Origin: Xanthomonas albilineans
GTDB lineage: Bacteria; Pseudomonadota; Gammaproteobacteria; Xanthomonadales; Xanthomonadaceae
DNA length: 64,000 nt
Assembly: GCF_002939705.1 (NCBI RefSeq)
Contig: NZ_MDCB01000003.1
Location: 284,802 to 348,801 of the forward strand
Reading direction: 5' to 3'
The notes below the pieces were generated by a model. The model did no database searches, was not told where the DNA came from, and worked only from the letters and a program-made list of their open reading frames with translations. Shown piece after piece: positions 45,348-55,690 of the stretch (positions within the stretch are counted from its first letter, which is position 1; every line of letters begins with the position of its first letter). Both the position numbers and the translations under genes were made by a program.

Positions 45348-46142
45348 TCAGGCCGAGGCGCCGTCGAAGCGATAGATGTCCATCGCCAACAACCCGACAT
45401 CGATGCCGGCATCGATGCGCTGCGCGCCCAGACCGACGGTGCCGGCCGCCCCCATCGCCACATAGATCGGCAACCAATGTTCGTCGGTGGGATGCGCGCG
45501 CTCGGCGAATGGTGCCTGACGGCGGTAGTCCAGCAGCGCCGCCAGGTCGTCGCGGCGCAACGCCTGCTCGGTCCATTCGATGAACGGACGCACGTAGTGC
45601 GCCTCTTTTCCCTCGGCGTAACGACCGAGGTCGTGCAGGTTGTGGGTGATGCTGCCCGAGCCGATCACCAGCACGCCATCGGCACGCAACGGCGCCAGCG
45701 CGCGCCCCAGGGCCAGATGATGGGCCGGGCCCAACTGCGGCTGGATCGACAGCGACACCACCGGGATGTCGGCCTGCGGATACAGCAGCGACAGCGGCAC
45801 CCACACGCCGTGATCCAAGCCACGGCTCTCGTCCATGCCAGGATGCAGACCCGCGCGTTCGAGTAACCTGGCGACGGTCTGCGCCAGTGCCGGCGCGCCC
45901 GGCGCCGGATACCGCATCGCATACAGTGCGTCGGGAAAACCGCCGAAATCGTGGATGGTCCGCGGCCGCGCCGCGGCGCCGACCATCGGCTGCCTCTCCA
46001 TCCAGTGCGCCGAGGCAACCACGATCGCGCGTGGTCGCGGCAGGGTCGCGGCCAGTTCCGCCAGCCGGATCCCGACCAGGCCGGGCTGCAAGGCGGTCAT
46101 CGGCGAACCATGCGAAATGTACAGCGAAGGCAAACGGACCAT
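45348..46142 (-). CDS. ygiD: Extradiol dioxygenase, YgiD/DOPA 4,5-dioxygenase type
   Basis: A 264-aa class III extradiol dioxygenase. The metal-binding and active-site histidines are visible: LYISHGSPMTALQ near the N-terminus, ASAHWMERQP, SGSITHNLHDLGRYA and ERAHPTDEHWLPIYVAMGAA. In E. coli YgiD converts L-DOPA to 4,5-seco-DOPA; the natural substrate is uncertain. Length agrees (about 262-271 aa). It is divergent from a LysR-type gene with 144 bases between, a layout that often means the regulator controls the enzyme. Confidence 0.92.
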   Translation of the reverse strand: MVRLPSLYISHGSPMTALQPGLVGIRLAELAATLPRPRAIVVASAHWMERQPMVGAAARPRTIHDFGGFPDALYAMRYPAPGAPALAQTVARLLERAGLHPGMDESRGLDHGVWVPLSLLYPQADIPVVSLSIQPQLGPAHHLALGRALAPLRADGVLVIGSGSITHNLHDLGRYAEGKEAHYVRPFIEWTEQALRRDDLAALLDYRRQAPFAERAHPTDEHWLPIYVAMGAAGTVGLGAQRIDAGIDVGLLAMDIYRFDGASA

Positions 46143-46286
46143 GGACAGGCTTCCAAGCGATGGGACACCACACGCGCAACGCAGGAGTGCAGCATCGGTG
46201 CGCCCATGCAGGAACGCAGAGTATTCCCTGGCTTATGCGGAAATAAATTACCCTCAGGCTAACGATCTATCTCAGGAACAGTAACA

Positions 46287-47195
46287 ATGGATACGCTCGA
46301 GTCGATGCGGGTGTTCGTCGCCGTGGTCGATCGCAACAGCTTCAATGCCGCCGCCGACGCGCTAGGCATCTCCACCGCCAGCGTCACTCGCCAGATCGCA
46401 TGGCTGGAGCAGCGGCTGGGATCGCGCCTGCTCAACCGCACCACTCGGCGGGTCAGCCCGAGCAGCGTCGGCGCCGCGTACTACCAGCGCTGCCAACTGC
46501 TGCTGGCCGAGTTCGACGATATGGAAGCGGCGGTCGGCGAGCAGGCGCTGACCCCATCCGGCACGTTACGGATCAACGCCCCCTTCAGCTTCAGCATCGC
46601 CCGGCTGGGGCCGCGTCTGGCCGGCTACAGCGCGCGCTATCCGCAGGTCGCATTGGACCTGTCGCTGTCGGACCGGGTGGTGGACATCGTCGAAGAGGGC
46701 TTCGATCTGGCAATTCGCATCACCCGCCACGTGGCGCCGACACTGATCGCGCGCAAGCTCGGCGAAGCGCAGGTGTACCTGTGCGCAGCGCCATCCTATC
46801 TGGCGCGTGCCGGTACACCGCGCATGCCCACCGAGATCGCCGACCACGCGTTCCTCAACTACAGTTACATGCCGCTGGATACCCTGATTCTGCACGGCCC
46901 GGACGGCGATACCCAGGTGCGGGTACACGGGAGCCTACGCGCCAACAACGGCGACGTACTCCGCGAAGCGGCCATCGCAGGCATGGGCATCGTGGCGCAA
47001 CCGGACTTCATGGCCGAAGCCGCACTGGAAGATGGACGTCTGGTGCGGGTGCTGCCAGACCACCAGCTCGGACCAACCGGGGTGTACGCTGTCTACGCCA
47101 ACCGCAGCCATTTGGCACCGAAAGTACGCAGTTTCATCGACTATCTGATCGACGTCGGCATCGAGCGCGACATGCGCATCGCACAAGGTGCATGA
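46287..47195 (+). CDS. LysR-family transcriptional regulator
   Basis: A 302-aa regulator. The N-terminal winged helix-turn-helix is clear: SMRVFVAVVDRNSFNAAADA, LGISTASVTRQIAWLEQRLG and RLLNRTTRRVSPSS (about 5-65). The effector-binding domain runs from about 90 to 295 (LRINAPFSFSIARLGPRLAG ...). It belongs to the DmlR/CrgA-like subgroup by its N-terminal pattern. It is divergent from ygiD across 144 bases and is followed by a flavodoxin-like gene on the same strand, so both neighbours are candidate targets. The inducer is unknown. Confidence 0.93.
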   Translation: MDTLESMRVFVAVVDRNSFNAAADALGISTASVTRQIAWLEQRLGSRLLNRTTRRVSPSSVGAAYYQRCQLLLAEFDDMEAAVGEQALTPSGTLRINAPFSFSIARLGPRLAGYSARYPQVALDLSLSDRVVDIVEEGFDLAIRITRHVAPTLIARKLGEAQVYLCAAPSYLARAGTPRMPTEIADHAFLNYSYMPLDTLILHGPDGDTQVRVHGSLRANNGDVLREAAIAGMGIVAQPDFMAEAALEDGRLVRVLPDHQLGPTGVYAVYANRSHLAPKVRSFIDYLIDVGIERDMRIAQGA

Positions 47196-47301
47196 ACCGC
47201 ACGCCCCGGTCGAACACAATATTCCGCCGATAGCAATGATGGCGGCCACTGCGGTTGCGCACAATGCGCGCGCATATCGCCTTCACTCTCAGGAGCCCCC
47301 C

Positions 47302-47871
47302 ATGAGCAAGATCGCAATCGTCTATTTCAGCGGCTACGGCCACACGATCAAACAAGCCGAGGCCGTGCACGCCGGCGCCGCCAGCGTCGGCGAGGCGACG
47401 CTGTATCGGATCGACCAGGACGGCAACCTGCCCGATGGCGCCTGGGAGGCGATCGGCCAGGCCGACGCCATCGTCTACGGCAGCCCAACCTACATGGGCG
47501 GCCCTGCCTGGCAGTTCAAGAAATTCGCCGACGCCAGCTCCAAACCCTGGTACGCGCAGGCATGGAAGAACAAGATCGCCGCCGGCTTCACCAACTCGGC
47601 CTCGGTCAACGGCGATAAGTTCTCCACCATCGCCTATTTCTGGACGCTGTCGCAGCAACACGGCCAACTCTGGGTCGGTACCGGCGTAATGCCATCCAAC
47701 ACCAAGGCGCACGGTCCCGACGATGTGAACTGGACCGCCGGCTCCGGCGGTGCACTGGCGATCTCGCCAGCCGACGCGTCGCCGGACGAGGCGCCACGCC
47801 GCGGCGATCTGGAAACCGCCCGCCTGCTGGGCAAGCGGGTAGCGGAGTTTGCGGCCAAGCTCAAGCACTGA
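47302..47871 (+). CDS. Flavodoxin-fold NAD(P)H-quinone reductase-like protein (WrbA-related)
   Basis: A 189-aa FMN-binding protein. The phosphate-binding loop is at the N-terminus (VYFSGYGHTIKQAEAVHAGA), the isoalloxazine-contact motif YGSPTYMGGPAWQFKKFADA is at about residues 69-88, and the C-terminus ETARLLGKRVAEFAAKL is typical. It resembles WrbA-like quinone reductases that guard against oxidative stress. The start at 47302 has AGGAG nearby. It follows the LysR gene in the same direction and precedes an aldo/keto reductase, so the region looks like a small redox gene set. Confidence 0.88.
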   Translation: MSKIAIVYFSGYGHTIKQAEAVHAGAASVGEATLYRIDQDGNLPDGAWEAIGQADAIVYGSPTYMGGPAWQFKKFADASSKPWYAQAWKNKIAAGFTNSASVNGDKFSTIAYFWTLSQQHGQLWVGTGVMPSNTKAHGPDDVNWTAGSGGALAISPADASPDEAPRRGDLETARLLGKRVAEFAAKLKH

Positions 47872-48062
47872 GCCACAAGGCCGATCGCGCATCACGCCGC
47901 CGCGGCACGGTCACGTCGCGGCGGCATGCCGGCTGCAGCGGCACGGCGGCCTGCGTATTGACCATGCTCGGGTAAGCCCAGTGCATGCGCAACCTCGCCA
48001 CCCGCCGTTCGCGCATTATCCAAGCACAACACCACGCCCCTGCTCTAAAGGAGTACGTCCGC

Positions 48063-49058
<996 letters not shown>

Positions 49059-49085
49059 AGCGTCGCCGAATCGCATCATACCGAC

Positions 49086-49787
49086 GTGATTTCGTTCATC
49101 GTCCCCGCCCACGACGAAGCCGCCTTGATCGGCGACACCCTCGCCTCGCTCCACATCGCCGCGCAGGCGTTGCGGCTGGAGTACGAGACGCTGGTCGTCG
49201 CCGATGCCTGCTCCGACGACACCGCACAGATCGCCCGCCGGCACGGCGCGCAGGTGCTGGAGGTGCAGTTACGGCATATCGCTGCAACACGCAATGCCGG
49301 CGCCGCAGCCAGCCACGGCCACCACCTGGTGTTCGTCGACGCCGATACCCAGGTCAATACGCCACTGCTGGCGGCCGCGTTGCGTGCCCTGCACAGCGGT
49401 GCGGTCGGCGGCGGCGCCCGGGTACGCATGCTCGGCGACATCGCCTGGCACGAGCGCATGGGGCTAGCCGCATTCGGTTGGCTGTTCCGTTGCACAGGCA
49501 TCGCACCCGGCTGCTTCCTGTTCTGCACGCGTCGCGCGTTCTTCGCCGCCGGGGGCTTCGACGAGCGCTATTACGCTGGCGAGGACGTGGCATTGAGCCG
49601 CACATTGGCACGGCAGGGACGCTTCGTAATCCTGCGCGAACAGGTGTACAGCTCCGATCGCAAACTGCGCAGCTTCAGCAAGAGCGAACACATGGCATTA
49701 CTGCTGCAACTGCTACGCAACGGCCGCGGCATGCTGCGTTCACGCGATGGACTCGACTTCTGGTACGGGCCTCGCCGCAGGCGCTGA
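49086..49787 (+). CDS. Glycosyltransferase family 2 protein
   Basis: A 233-aa GT-A enzyme starting with GTG at 49086 (ISFIVPAHDEAALIGDTLAS). The donor-binding residues are in VVADACSDDTAQIARRHGAQ, the DxD motif is VFVDADTQV, and the acceptor-side motif GGFDERYYAGEDVALSRTLA carries the ED pair. No membrane segments follow, so it acts in the cytoplasm or is loosely attached to the membrane. The sugar and acceptor are unknown. It begins 27 bases after the aldo/keto reductase stop and may be co-transcribed with it, though the products seem unrelated. Confidence 0.88.
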   Translation: MISFIVPAHDEAALIGDTLASLHIAAQALRLEYETLVVADACSDDTAQIARRHGAQVLEVQLRHIAATRNAGAAASHGHHLVFVDADTQVNTPLLAAALRALHSGAVGGGARVRMLGDIAWHERMGLAAFGWLFRCTGIAPGCFLFCTRRAFFAAGGFDERYYAGEDVALSRTLARQGRFVILREQVYSSDRKLRSFSKSEHMALLLQLLRNGRGMLRSRDGLDFWYGPRRRR

Positions 49788-49965
49788 GCGCACAGCCACG
49801 GCTGTCGAGACAGATATGCCCTGCCACAGCGACAGTGACGAACAGGTGATGCCGAGGGACCAGCCACCCCCCTAAACACCAGGCAAGTCAAGCCTTTGGG
49901 GCCTCTAAACTGCCCTATAATCGACCTCATTCTGAATCTTCTCGCAGCCGCGGACTGGGACACCT

Positions 49966-51153
49966 GTGGAATGGATTACGCATTTAGTCAGCAATGACAC
50001 GTTGTTTATTGTCAACGCGTTGCTAGCGGCGGTCTCGTCCCTGATGTTCCTTGCCCTGTACATGACCGGTCGCAAGGTACAACGAGTCAGGGGGCTACTC
50101 ATACTCAGCTTGAGTTATGCCGCATACGCCGCCGGCTTCGGAGTGATTATGCTGCCGGCGTTCGGCATCGACTTCCCGCATGTGAACATAGTGGGCAACC
50201 TCACCCTAGACATGGCCACCATACTGGCCCTGTTCGCGGTCAGCGCCTACTTACGCCGGCCGCTACTGCAATGGTGGGTGCTGCTTCCCGTCGCGGCAAT
50301 CGGCGTCGCCGAGGTTTACTTACTGCAAAAATCGGACAAAGACTATTTCATCATGGTGATCTTCGGCTGCAGCCTGCGCGGCCTGCTGACTATCGCCACC
50401 GGGATCATGCTCTGGCACCACGGCAGAAAGATCTCATGCATGGCAGCACGTTTCACCGCCATCTTCCATTTTCTCTGGGCACTGATGCTGTTGTCGCGCA
50501 TCGGCTGGTGGTCGACCCATCCCGATGCGGATATTGACTACGATCCTACCTCCACCTTCGGACTGCTCTCGCGCATGGTGCTGACCTCCATCATCACGCC
50601 CGGCTTTCTGTGGATGCTGACCCATAAGATGAACGACGAATTGATTCGTCATGCCTCGCAAGATGCTCTCACCGGGGTCGCCAATCGGCGCGTCATGTGG
50701 CAACACGGCGAATCCAGCGCTCAGGAAGCCCGACGCAAAAGTGAGCCCGTGGCGGTACTGATGGTCGACATCGACAATTTCAAAGCCATCAACGATCGCC
50801 ACGGCCATGCCGTAGGCGACATCGCCCTGGTGACGATCGCCAATTTAATGTCACAGCAGATCCATCGCCCAGACCTGTTGGCTCGGGTCGGCGGCGAGGA
50901 ATTCATGATCCTGGTTCCCCATGGCGACGAAGCGGCTGTGCACGCATTGGCCGAGCGCCTGCGGCGCACCATCGAATCACAGCCGGTTCCCGAACCATCT
51001 GGCGACACGCTGACGTGTACCGTGAGCATCGGCTACTGCATTTCCATCCAAGCGCAGGCCGAATGGCAAACGCTGGTCGTGGCCGCCGACCAGGCGCTAT
51101 ACACGTCCAAGCGCAACGGACGCAATCGCGTGACGGGGACGGTCCTCAGCTGA
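49966..51153 (+). CDS. Membrane-bound diguanylate cyclase (GGDEF)
   Basis: A 395-aa protein that makes cyclic di-GMP. About six hydrophobic helices (residues 1-215, e.g. LFIVNALLAAVSSLMFLALY) form a membrane sensor. The GGDEF domain (about 225-390) has DALTGVANRR, the motif GGEEF at 309-313 and GHAVGDIALV. The allosteric inhibition site expected five residues before GGEEF reads HRPD where RxxD is usual, so product inhibition may be lost. GTG at 49966 is the only start in frame with the hydrophobic segment. It is convergent with the EAL gene downstream. Confidence 0.92.
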   Translation: MEWITHLVSNDTLFIVNALLAAVSSLMFLALYMTGRKVQRVRGLLILSLSYAAYAAGFGVIMLPAFGIDFPHVNIVGNLTLDMATILALFAVSAYLRRPLLQWWVLLPVAAIGVAEVYLLQKSDKDYFIMVIFGCSLRGLLTIATGIMLWHHGRKISCMAARFTAIFHFLWALMLLSRIGWWSTHPDADIDYDPTSTFGLLSRMVLTSIITPGFLWMLTHKMNDELIRHASQDALTGVANRRVMWQHGESSAQEARRKSEPVAVLMVDIDNFKAINDRHGHAVGDIALVTIANLMSQQIHRPDLLARVGGEEFMILVPHGDEAAVHALAERLRRTIESQPVPEPSGDTLTCTVSIGYCISIQAQAEWQTLVVAADQALYTSKRNGRNRVTGTVLS

Positions 51154-51316
51154 GCGGCGAACAAGATCGACACATGCGCGCACGGCAATCGTCCTATTTA
51201 CCACGCTATCTCGGCATGCCCGGGGCTTCGACCACCGTGGATCTACTCTGCAAGCCGCCACGCCGCTAATAGACCGGCGGAATTGCTGTCGCTCCCCGAC
51301 CACCACCGCATCAACC

Positions 51317-54298
51317 TCATGCGGCAACCGCACCGAGCATTTGCAGCACCTGCTCCAGCGGTGCTGGACGACCGAGCAGGTAACCCTGCACGCTGCCGCA
51401 CCCGTGTGCGCGCAGCCACTGCAGTTGCGCTTGGGTTTCTACACCTTCGGCAACCACTTCAAGCCCCAGGCTGCTGCCTAGAGTCAGCAACGCATCGCAA
51501 ATGGACGCATTGCGCGCATCGCCATCCACGCCGTCGATAAAGCTGCGGTCGATCTTCAGCGTATCCAGGGGCAAATCGCGCAGATAGGCCATGCTGGAAA
51601 ATCCGGTACCGACATCATCCAACGCCACTCGCACGCCCAGCGCGCGCAACCGCTGCAACACTTCGCGCGCCTGCTGCGGCTGACGCATCAGGCTGCTCTC
51701 GGTCAACTCCAGATGCAAGCCGTCTATGCCCAACTCGGCATCGGCGCACGCCTGTACCAAGTCCGCCACCAGATCGCCATCGAAAAATTGCAGTGCCGAC
51801 ACATTCACCGCCACTGGCAAATCCGACCAGCCATGCCGCGCCAGCTCGCGGCGCGCCTGCGCCGCCGTCCGCATCACCCAGCGCCCCAGCGGCAGGATCA
51901 AGCCGGTGTCCTCGCACACCTGGATGAACTGGTCCGGCGGAATGAAGCTGCCATCGGCCTGCGGCCAGCGGATCAGGGCTTCAAGCACACGCGGCGCGCC
52001 GCTGTCGGCATCCATGATCGGCTGGAAGTACAGCACGAATTCCTCACGCTCGATCGCTTCGTGCAAACGTCCTGCCAAGCGCAGACGTTCGCCGATGCGC
52101 ACGGACATGGACCGGTCGAAGCGCACCAGGCCACACCCATCGGCCTGCGCCGCATGTGCGGCCTGCGCGGCGCAACCGATGGCTTCTTCGGCATCGACGG
52201 CATCCTCCGGGCACAATGCCACGCCGATATGAGCCTGCAGTTGCAAGCTAAAATCGCCGCCCTGCACCGGTGCCGACATTGCCTCCAACAGCGCCTGCAA
52301 CGCCTGCTCCAGCGCCTGCGGCTCCAGTACCGCCAGCACGAAATACTCTGCGGGCTGGTGCGCGGCCAGGCCAAAGCGCTCCCCCAGGCCGCGCAGACGT
52401 TCGGCCACCGCGCCGCGTACCGCGTCGCCGGTCGCCCGACCCAGGGTATCTCCGATCAGCGCCAACCCGCGCAACTGCACGTAGGCGATCGCATAGGCGT
52501 GGCACTTATGCGCACGCAAGGCTTCGGCCAATGCGTGCGGATTGAACAGCCCGGTAGCGACATCGTGACTGGCGCGGAACGCCAGTTCGCGCTCATGTTC
52601 CAGGCGCTGCGTGACCTCTTCTGCCAGAATCAGCCGCGCAGGCATGCCGGCGAACTCCAGATCGGCACTGTGGACGCACACCGACAACAAACTGCCGTCC
52701 TTGCGCCGATGCGTCCATACGTCCGGTGCGCTAAAGCCCACCCGCGACGTCCGCACATCGCACAGCAACCGCACTGCATCCTCGCGCGGATGCAAATCGA
52801 GCAGGCTCATTCCCAAAAATTCATCGCGACTGTAGCCATAGTGGCCGACGGCGGCCCGATTCACTTCCAGGAAGCGCAGACTGTCCACTGCAAATACACA
52901 ATATGGCAGCGGATTGCGATCGAACATCAAACGAAACTGACGCTCGGCATCGAGCAGGCGTGCCTGCACCGCGAGCCGCTCGGTGACGTCCTGTACCGCA
53001 CCGGTCATGCGCAGACCGTCTTGCGTTTGCACCAGCGCGCCTCGCGCGGCCAACCAGCGCACCCGGCCATCGGGCATGTGGATGCGATACACGGCGTTGT
53101 ATTCGCCACGGCCATGCACCGCATCTTCATACAGTTGCGCCACCCGCATGCGATCTTCGTCGTGTACCTGTGCGAGAAATTCATCCACGCTCAGCTGCAT
53201 CCGCTGCAGGCCGAACATGGCTCCCGTGGGTTCGGACAGCGACATTAGACGGCGTTCCGTATCGATGCGCCAGGTGCCGATGCCGCCCATGTCGCATGCC
53301 AGGCGCAGCTCTTCGTCGCCACGACTCAGCCGCTGCAGTAAGTGCCGCTGACGACGTTCAGCGCGACGCAGGCTCCCCAGCAGGTAAGCGAAACCGAGCA
53401 AGTAGAGTAAATAGGCCGATGCGGCCGCAGCGACGAACCAACGCCAACGCACCAGCGCCTCGCGCACTCCCAACCCAGCCACCACCCGTAATGGATATGC
53501 CTGCCCTCCACTGATCGCCAGCATCCTGGGTTCGGCGTCGAACACCTCCTCGCGCACCCCCAGCGCGGCGCGCGGCGTCAGTCGCCCATGCAGTAACGGT
53601 CGCAGCCGTTCCTGCATGTCGGCGCGTGGACGGTTCGTGACCAGCGGCATGCCCTGTGCGTCGATCAATGCGACCACCCCATCGGGTCCGATGTCGACAT
53701 CGCGCACGATGTGTTGCAGCGCAGCGACACGCAGTTGCGCCACAATCCAGTTTCCGCCTGCCGACGATACCGCGATGGGCAGCACGACCTCGCTGTCGGC
53801 CAACCGTTGCGTCGGCCCGACGCACACCCGGCTGCCGCCGCAGTGCGCGCCCGTGGTCCACGTAGGAAGTTGCCGATCGCCAGCGCCTCCGAAACGTCGC
53901 TGTCCCTGAGCATCGAGCACCGCCACCGCGCGCAACTCCGGATGCCGTGTCAGCAATCCGCGCAGCGAAGCCTCGATCAAGCCCGGTGCACGCGTCGGAG
54001 CATCGGCCAGAAATGTCTGTGCGCTCACACCCTGGCCGCGCAGCGACCGACTGAGATTGGCCAATTCCAGCTGCAACAGACCGTCGGCGCTGGTCGCCAA
54101 GGCGAGGCTCTGCCGCTGCGCCGTAGCCAGCCGGTTATGGTGATCCTGCGCCAATACCAGCACCATTGCGCATGCCAATAGCACGGCCAGTAACGCCCCC
54201 CAGACCACGATCGCACGCAATGGCGCACGCACGATACGCCGCAGGCTGTGCCCAAAGCGAATGTCTTGCTTCCTGTCAGCGATCAGAGTGTGCGGCAT
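51317..54298 (-). CDS. Cyclic di-GMP phosphodiesterase with sensor, PAS, degenerate GGDEF and EAL domains
   Basis: A 993-aa membrane protein. Order: transmembrane helix near residue 35, a periplasmic Cache-like sensor region (about 60-290), a second helix (about 300), PAS domain 1 (about 330-445), PAS domain 2 (about 455-575), a GGDEF-like domain whose active motif has become PAEYF, and an EAL domain (about 745-985). The EAL domain keeps EALIRW, NVSALQF, ELTESSL, DDVGTGFSS, LKIDRSFI and EGVET, so hydrolysis of c-di-GMP is likely. ATG 54298 (MPHTLIADRK) is preferred over a TTG further upstream. It is convergent with the diguanylate cyclase. Confidence 0.9.
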   Translation of the reverse strand: MPHTLIADRKQDIRFGHSLRRIVRAPLRAIVVWGALLAVLLACAMVLVLAQDHHNRLATAQRQSLALATSADGLLQLELANLSRSLRGQGVSAQTFLADAPTRAPGLIEASLRGLLTRHPELRAVAVLDAQGQRRFGGAGDRQLPTWTTGAHCGGSRVCVGPTQRLADSEVVLPIAVSSAGGNWIVAQLRVAALQHIVRDVDIGPDGVVALIDAQGMPLVTNRPRADMQERLRPLLHGRLTPRAALGVREEVFDAEPRMLAISGGQAYPLRVVAGLGVREALVRWRWFVAAAASAYLLYLLGFAYLLGSLRRAERRQRHLLQRLSRGDEELRLACDMGGIGTWRIDTERRLMSLSEPTGAMFGLQRMQLSVDEFLAQVHDEDRMRVAQLYEDAVHGRGEYNAVYRIHMPDGRVRWLAARGALVQTQDGLRMTGAVQDVTERLAVQARLLDAERQFRLMFDRNPLPYCVFAVDSLRFLEVNRAAVGHYGYSRDEFLGMSLLDLHPREDAVRLLCDVRTSRVGFSAPDVWTHRRKDGSLLSVCVHSADLEFAGMPARLILAEEVTQRLEHERELAFRASHDVATGLFNPHALAEALRAHKCHAYAIAYVQLRGLALIGDTLGRATGDAVRGAVAERLRGLGERFGLAAHQPAEYFVLAVLEPQALEQALQALLEAMSAPVQGGDFSLQLQAHIGVALCPEDAVDAEEAIGCAAQAAHAAQADGCGLVRFDRSMSVRIGERLRLAGRLHEAIEREEFVLYFQPIMDADSGAPRVLEALIRWPQADGSFIPPDQFIQVCEDTGLILPLGRWVMRTAAQARRELARHGWSDLPVAVNVSALQFFDGDLVADLVQACADAELGIDGLHLELTESSLMRQPQQAREVLQRLRALGVRVALDDVGTGFSSMAYLRDLPLDTLKIDRSFIDGVDGDARNASICDALLTLGSSLGLEVVAEGVETQAQLQWLRAHGCGSVQGYLLGRPAPLEQVLQMLGAVAA

Positions 54299-54768
54299 TA
54301 AGATTGGACGCTGAATTGGTATGGCATACAACGGCCTGAAATTACGTATCTTGACTGTGCGCAATACGGCTTTGTTCAGCCATGTAAAAAAGGCATCACG
54401 ACCTGTCCGATCACGGCGACCGATGTGCCAATCCCCGTGGCCCGATACCGATACGGCGACAACAGCGCTACACCGGCACTCAAGACCTCAGCGGCACGAC
54501 CACCCCTCGTCGTCGTGCCCGAGAATGCGCTGCGGACCTGCACCGGATCTAAGGGTCGGGTGGGCGAAGCAGCAAGTTAACCGTCGCAATGCGGCGATCT
54601 GTCTCAATAGGGATCGACGCTCTGTGATGACGCGTCTCACCAGCGACCAGGCGCCGCGCCCATGTGCGGTCGCAGCATGCGTTTGCCGGCCACTGTGCTA
54701 GAAAGAAGGTGCTTGAAGATCGAAAACGACATTCCGCCTCCGTCACCGCATCTACCAAGGAGCCTGTC
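54299..54768. other. Intergenic region between EAL gene and membrane protein gene
   Basis: These 470 bases separate divergent genes and should contain both promoters. I see no credible small gene, terminator or repeat. Confidence 0.5.
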
Positions 54769-55386
54769 ATGATCGCTTTGTTCAAAGGGTTGGGTTTGCT
54801 GCTCGAAGACAATGCGCTGCACCAGCGCTCGTTTCCCGAACAAGTCGCGCACTGGCAGCACAAGAGCGAGGCACAGCTAAAAGAGGAAGTCGCGCTGCTG
54901 GCCAAGGCCAAGCAACAGTGGCTGGTGGCATCGATCATCGGCTGGCAGGCGATCTCGCTGATCCTCCTCGGCGTGATCACCGCGCAGTTGTGGCAGCACG
55001 ACTATCACTTGACCTTCTCGCGCATCGTCATCGTCTTCTCCTCGTGGGTCGCGATCCTGTTCGTGATCTGGTTCATCGCCAACATGTTCGACCGCACGGC
55101 CGGTTTCGAGCGCTGGCTCACCGCGTTCAATAGCCGCGAGCGGCTCTCCGCCGACGCCGACACCGTAGAGTGCGTCGCCGATGCACTGAACATGGCGCGC
55201 AAGTATCCGGAAATCCTGGACTACAAGCGCGAGGTGGTGGCCCGTCGCGAATTACGCCATGAGGACATCCGCATCATGCGCGAGATGGGCCGTATCCGCT
55301 TGCATGCCGAATTGGTCGCCTCGTTGATCCAGTTCGAAGGCACGCCGCCCGGCGGCCACAGCGGCGTGTTCCGCGTCGCCAGCTAA
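54769..55386 (+). CDS. Two-helix inner-membrane protein of unknown function
   Basis: A 205-aa protein I do not recognise. Residues 1-45 are soluble (FKGLGLLLEDNALHQRSFPE), then two hydrophobic helices (about 50-72 LVASIIGWQAISLILLGVIT and 85-108 IVIVFSSWVAILFVIWFIAN) make a hairpin, followed by a charged C-terminal helix region (ALNMARKYPEILDYKREVVA) in the cytoplasm. The start at 54769 has AAGGAG seven bases upstream. There is no clear partner: the EAL gene is divergent and the receptor gene follows after about 300 bases. Confidence 0.75.
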   Translation: MIALFKGLGLLLEDNALHQRSFPEQVAHWQHKSEAQLKEEVALLAKAKQQWLVASIIGWQAISLILLGVITAQLWQHDYHLTFSRIVIVFSSWVAILFVIWFIANMFDRTAGFERWLTAFNSRERLSADADTVECVADALNMARKYPEILDYKREVVARRELRHEDIRIMREMGRIRLHAELVASLIQFEGTPPGGHSGVFRVAS

Positions 55387-55690
55387 CCTGGTCGCAAGAC
55401 CTAGTGCAGCAGTCAACAACCGGCCTACGCAGCTTGACACGCTGCGTAGGCCATCGCGCTGGATGATGACGTACGACCGGCCATCGCGACGGTCACCGCA
55501 GACGCCGTAGCCGCACGCAAGGCGTCTCGATAGCAAACCGAACTCCCCCGGTCAGGCGCCTGGCCAGGGCGATGTCGACATGACCGACCACGCATCGCCT
55601 GTCGGCCATGCCCGCATGGCGTCAGGGCATTCCCAATCGGCCTTTCGCGAAATATAATCATTCTCGATTAGGACTCCCCCGACCCCCTCA
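55387..55690. other. Intergenic region upstream of the TonB-dependent receptor
   Basis: These 304 bases carry the receptor promoter with a Fur-box-like site at 55647-55665. An inverted pair, CTACGCAGC and GCTGCGTAGG, lies at about 55424-55450 and could form a weak hairpin after the membrane-protein gene. No coding sequence seen. Confidence 0.5.
55647..55665 (+). promoter_or_regulatory. Fur-box-like operator
   Basis: GCGAAATATAATCATTCTC matches 14 of 19 positions of the Fur consensus, including the full ATAATCATT core. It sits 26 bases upstream of the receptor start, where Fur-Fe2+ could block transcription in iron-replete cells. Confidence 0.6.

Noticed and set aside
51713..53248. A 511-codon plus-strand frame opposite the EAL gene
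   Set aside because: It is the antisense shadow of a multi-domain protein; composition is biased and no motif is seen.
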